Shown here: piece by piece, positions 5,317-5,992 of the stretch
Position numbering within the stretch: position 1 is the first letter of the stretch
How the letters are laid out: each line of letters begins with the position of its first letter
Assembly (NCBI GenBank): GCA_900550315.1
Contig: URRK01000107.1
Span: forward strand, 1-5,992
Length of the DNA stretch: 5,992 nucleotides
DNA from: an uncultured Oscillospiraceae bacterium
GTDB taxonomy: Bacteria; Bacillota; Clostridia; Oscillospirales; Acutalibacteraceae
Reading direction: 5' to 3'
The notes under the pieces: model-generated
The model's input: the letters and a program-made list of their open reading frames with translations, nothing else
What the model was told of the DNA's origin: nothing
The model's database searches: none
Made by a program: the position numbers and the translations under genes

Positions 5317-5798
5317 TACAGCCAAAAGCTCCCTCTGTCGTCTTCATTTTCGCCGCAAAGAACCACATCCAGCTCTTTATACCGGCGCAGCACAAAGTGG
5401 GTAGAGGTAGAAATAACCTCTGGCAGCGGCGCCAAAACCTTGCCCACAAACATAGCCACCTGCTGAAAGGTTTTGCCTTTTACAATTACGCAAAGGTCGT
5501 ACCCGCCGGACATTAAATAAACCGTTTCTACCTCGGGGTAGTTGGTAATTTGCTGGGCAATCTCCTCAAAACCGTTATCGGCCTGGGGGGTAACCTTTAG
5601 CTCAATTAAGGCCGAAACATAAGCGCTGTCCAGCCGCTCCCAATCTATTACCGTTTTAAACCCGCGAATAACGCCGGTTTTTTTTAGCTGTTCAATCTCG
5701 CTGCGAATTTCATCCTCAGAAGTATCCAACATTACCGCAAGGTCATGCATGGTGTAGCGCGCGTCCTGCTCCAACAGCTTTAATAGTTTTTTGTTCAT
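5316..5798 (-). CDS. Lrp/AsnC-family transcriptional regulator, AlaR-like
   Basis: This 160-residue regulator has the two-domain Lrp/AsnC (feast/famine) layout. An N-terminal winged helix-turn-helix spans about 1-48, with probable recognition helix T26-S-E-D-E-I-R-S-E-I-E-Q-L followed by TGVIRGF. A RAM (AsnC-type) ligand-binding and oligomerisation domain spans about 58-145, including the S97-G-G-Y-D101-L loop that forms part of the effector pocket in the family. Such proteins form dimers to octamers and sense small molecules, usually amino acids. The stop overlaps the aminotransferase ATG (TAATG), matching the B. subtilis alaR-alaT arrangement, where the regulator responds to alanine. That makes alanine the best guess for the ligand, but it is inference. 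Its own ribosome binding site is weak (only GGGTTGAT-like). The gene starts about 42 bases after a likely start point and probably controls its own promoter. Confidence 0.9.
   Translation of the reverse strand: MNKKLLKLLEQDARYTMHDLAVMLDTSEDEIRSEIEQLKKTGVIRGFKTVIDWERLDSAYVSALIELKVTPQADNGFEEIAQQITNYPEVETVYLMSGGYDLCVIVKGKTFQQVAMFVGKVLAPLPEVISTSTHFVLRRYKELDVVLCGENEDDRGSFWL
5329..5335 (-). promoter_or_regulatory. Ribosome binding site of the aminotransferase
   Basis: GAGGGAG on the minus strand lies in the last codons of the regulator gene, 12 bases before ATG 5316 and only 3 before the alternative TTG 5325. The spacing decides for the ATG. Confidence 0.65.
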
Positions 5799-5847
5799 TT
5801 CATCAACCCGACTTTCTGTGCCTGTTACAGCAATTACTCATACAGCT

Positions 5848-5876
5848 ATTATACAATATATTTTTTAAAATGTATA
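5848..5876 (-). promoter_or_regulatory. Sigma-A-type promoter of the lrp-alaT-ispE operon
   Basis: On the minus strand TATACA (complement of 5871-5876; four of six to TTGACA) lies 17 bases before a perfect TATAAT (complement of 5848-5853). The spacer is A/T-rich. Transcription should begin near 5841, giving a leader of about 42 bases before the regulator ATG at 5798. Overlap with an inverted repeat suggests repression or autoregulation. Confidence 0.75.
5850..5876. promoter_or_regulatory. Inverted repeat over the operon promoter, candidate Lrp operator
   Basis: TATACA (5850-5855) and TGTATA (5871-5876) are exact reverse complements separated by 15 A/T-rich bases, so half-site centres are 21 bp apart, two turns of the helix. 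One half covers most of the -10 box, the other is the -35 box. Lrp-type proteins bind A/T-rich, loosely palindromic sites on one DNA face. An operator for the adjacent regulator is an inference; short AT palindromes also arise by chance in promoters. Confidence 0.4.
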
Positions 5877-5895
5877 GCCCCTTTTCCCGCAAATG

Positions 5896-5924
5896 TTGAT
5901 TTATGCGCCGCGGTGTGCTATACT
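5896..5924 (+). promoter_or_regulatory. Extended -10 sigma-A promoter for the rightward gene at 5956
   Basis: TTGATT (5896-5901) lies 17 bases before TATACT (5919-5924), and TGC directly before the -10 supplies the extended TGn element. Start of transcription is expected near 5931, giving a leader of about 25 bases. It is divergent from the leftward operon promoter, with their -35 boxes about 19 bp apart, so one bound protein could affect both. Confidence 0.8.
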
Positions 5925-5955
5925 GGGTAGGTAGTTTCTTGTAGGGGGCAAAAAA

Positions 5956-5992
5956 ATGGCCGGGTACGAAAATTTTTCAACCGTGTATGACG
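5956..5992 (+). CDS. Start of a probable class I SAM-dependent methyltransferase (partial)
   Basis: Only 12 complete codons lie in the window: MAGYENFSTVYD. A start of the form Y-E-x-F-(A/S)-x-V-Y-D is typical of Firmicute class I methyltransferases of the YqeM type, in which this helix precedes the SAM-binding fold. The gene has a strong AGGGGG site (5943-5948) 7 bases before the ATG and its own extended -10 promoter, so a real gene start is secure. The product is a guess from the N-terminal motif; the SAM-binding G-x-G-x-G loop lies outside the window. Confidence 0.6.
   Translation, partial: MAGYENFSTVYD

Noticed and set aside
5317..5325. TTG start for the aminotransferase at 5325
   Set aside because: It is only 3 bases from the GAGGGAG site. 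ATG 5316 overlaps the upstream stop as TAATG and gives the family-typical N-terminus.

Overview
The window looks like ordinary chromosome from a spore-forming, Gram-positive bacterium of the Firmicutes, most likely the class Clostridia (an Oscillospirales/Ruminococcaceae-type genome would fit). The grounds are a YpeB-type spore germination protein, an MreB/Mbl tail, an AlaR-AlaT-like pair with its best-known counterpart in Bacillus, strong AGGGG/AAAGGAG-type ribosome binding sites, and IspE, which implies the non-mevalonate isoprenoid route. The taxonomic guess is inference from gene content. No phage, insertion sequence, CRISPR array, rRNA or tRNA was seen.

Layout. Positions 1-94 hold the last 30 codons of an MreB/Mbl actin-like cell-shape protein. 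A 349-base gap follows with several GC-rich hairpins and T-rich stretches but no recognisable gene. A rightward pair comes next: the manganese exporter mntP (444-1013) and a phosphinothricin-type GNAT N-acetyltransferase (1045-1656), 31 bases apart and closed by a clear intrinsic terminator (1700-1738). The germination gene ypeB (1811-3148) then stands alone, without its usual partner sleB on either side. A hairpin-dense gap (3149-3287) separates it from a convergent leftward operon.

The leftward operon, read from right to left, is an Lrp/AsnC regulator (5798-5316), a class I aminotransferase of the AlaT/YugH type (5316-4132) and ispE (4151-3288). The three genes overlap: TAATG between the first two, and 20 bases with a strong internal ribosome binding site between the last two. 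They should therefore be co-transcribed and translationally coupled. A promoter with near-consensus boxes sits at 5848-5876, and a short inverted repeat coincides with its -35 and -10 boxes. A terminator at 3257-3282 closes the operon. Divergently, a second promoter (5896-5924) drives a gene that begins at 5956 and runs off the window; its first 12 residues look like a class I methyltransferase.

How the genes relate. The Lrp-type protein probably senses an amino acid, by analogy alanine, and controls itself and the aminotransferase. Coupling ispE to this unit ties isoprenoid precursor synthesis to an amino-acid-responsive promoter, at least by transcription. MntP and the acetyltransferase are both self-protection functions (metal efflux, detoxifying acetylation), but nothing in the sequence shows that they cooperate. 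I found no convincing new biological system. The points most worth a second look are the isolated ypeB, the alaR-alaT-ispE linkage, the inverted repeat on the operon promoter, and the long mntP leader that lacks an obvious manganese riboswitch.
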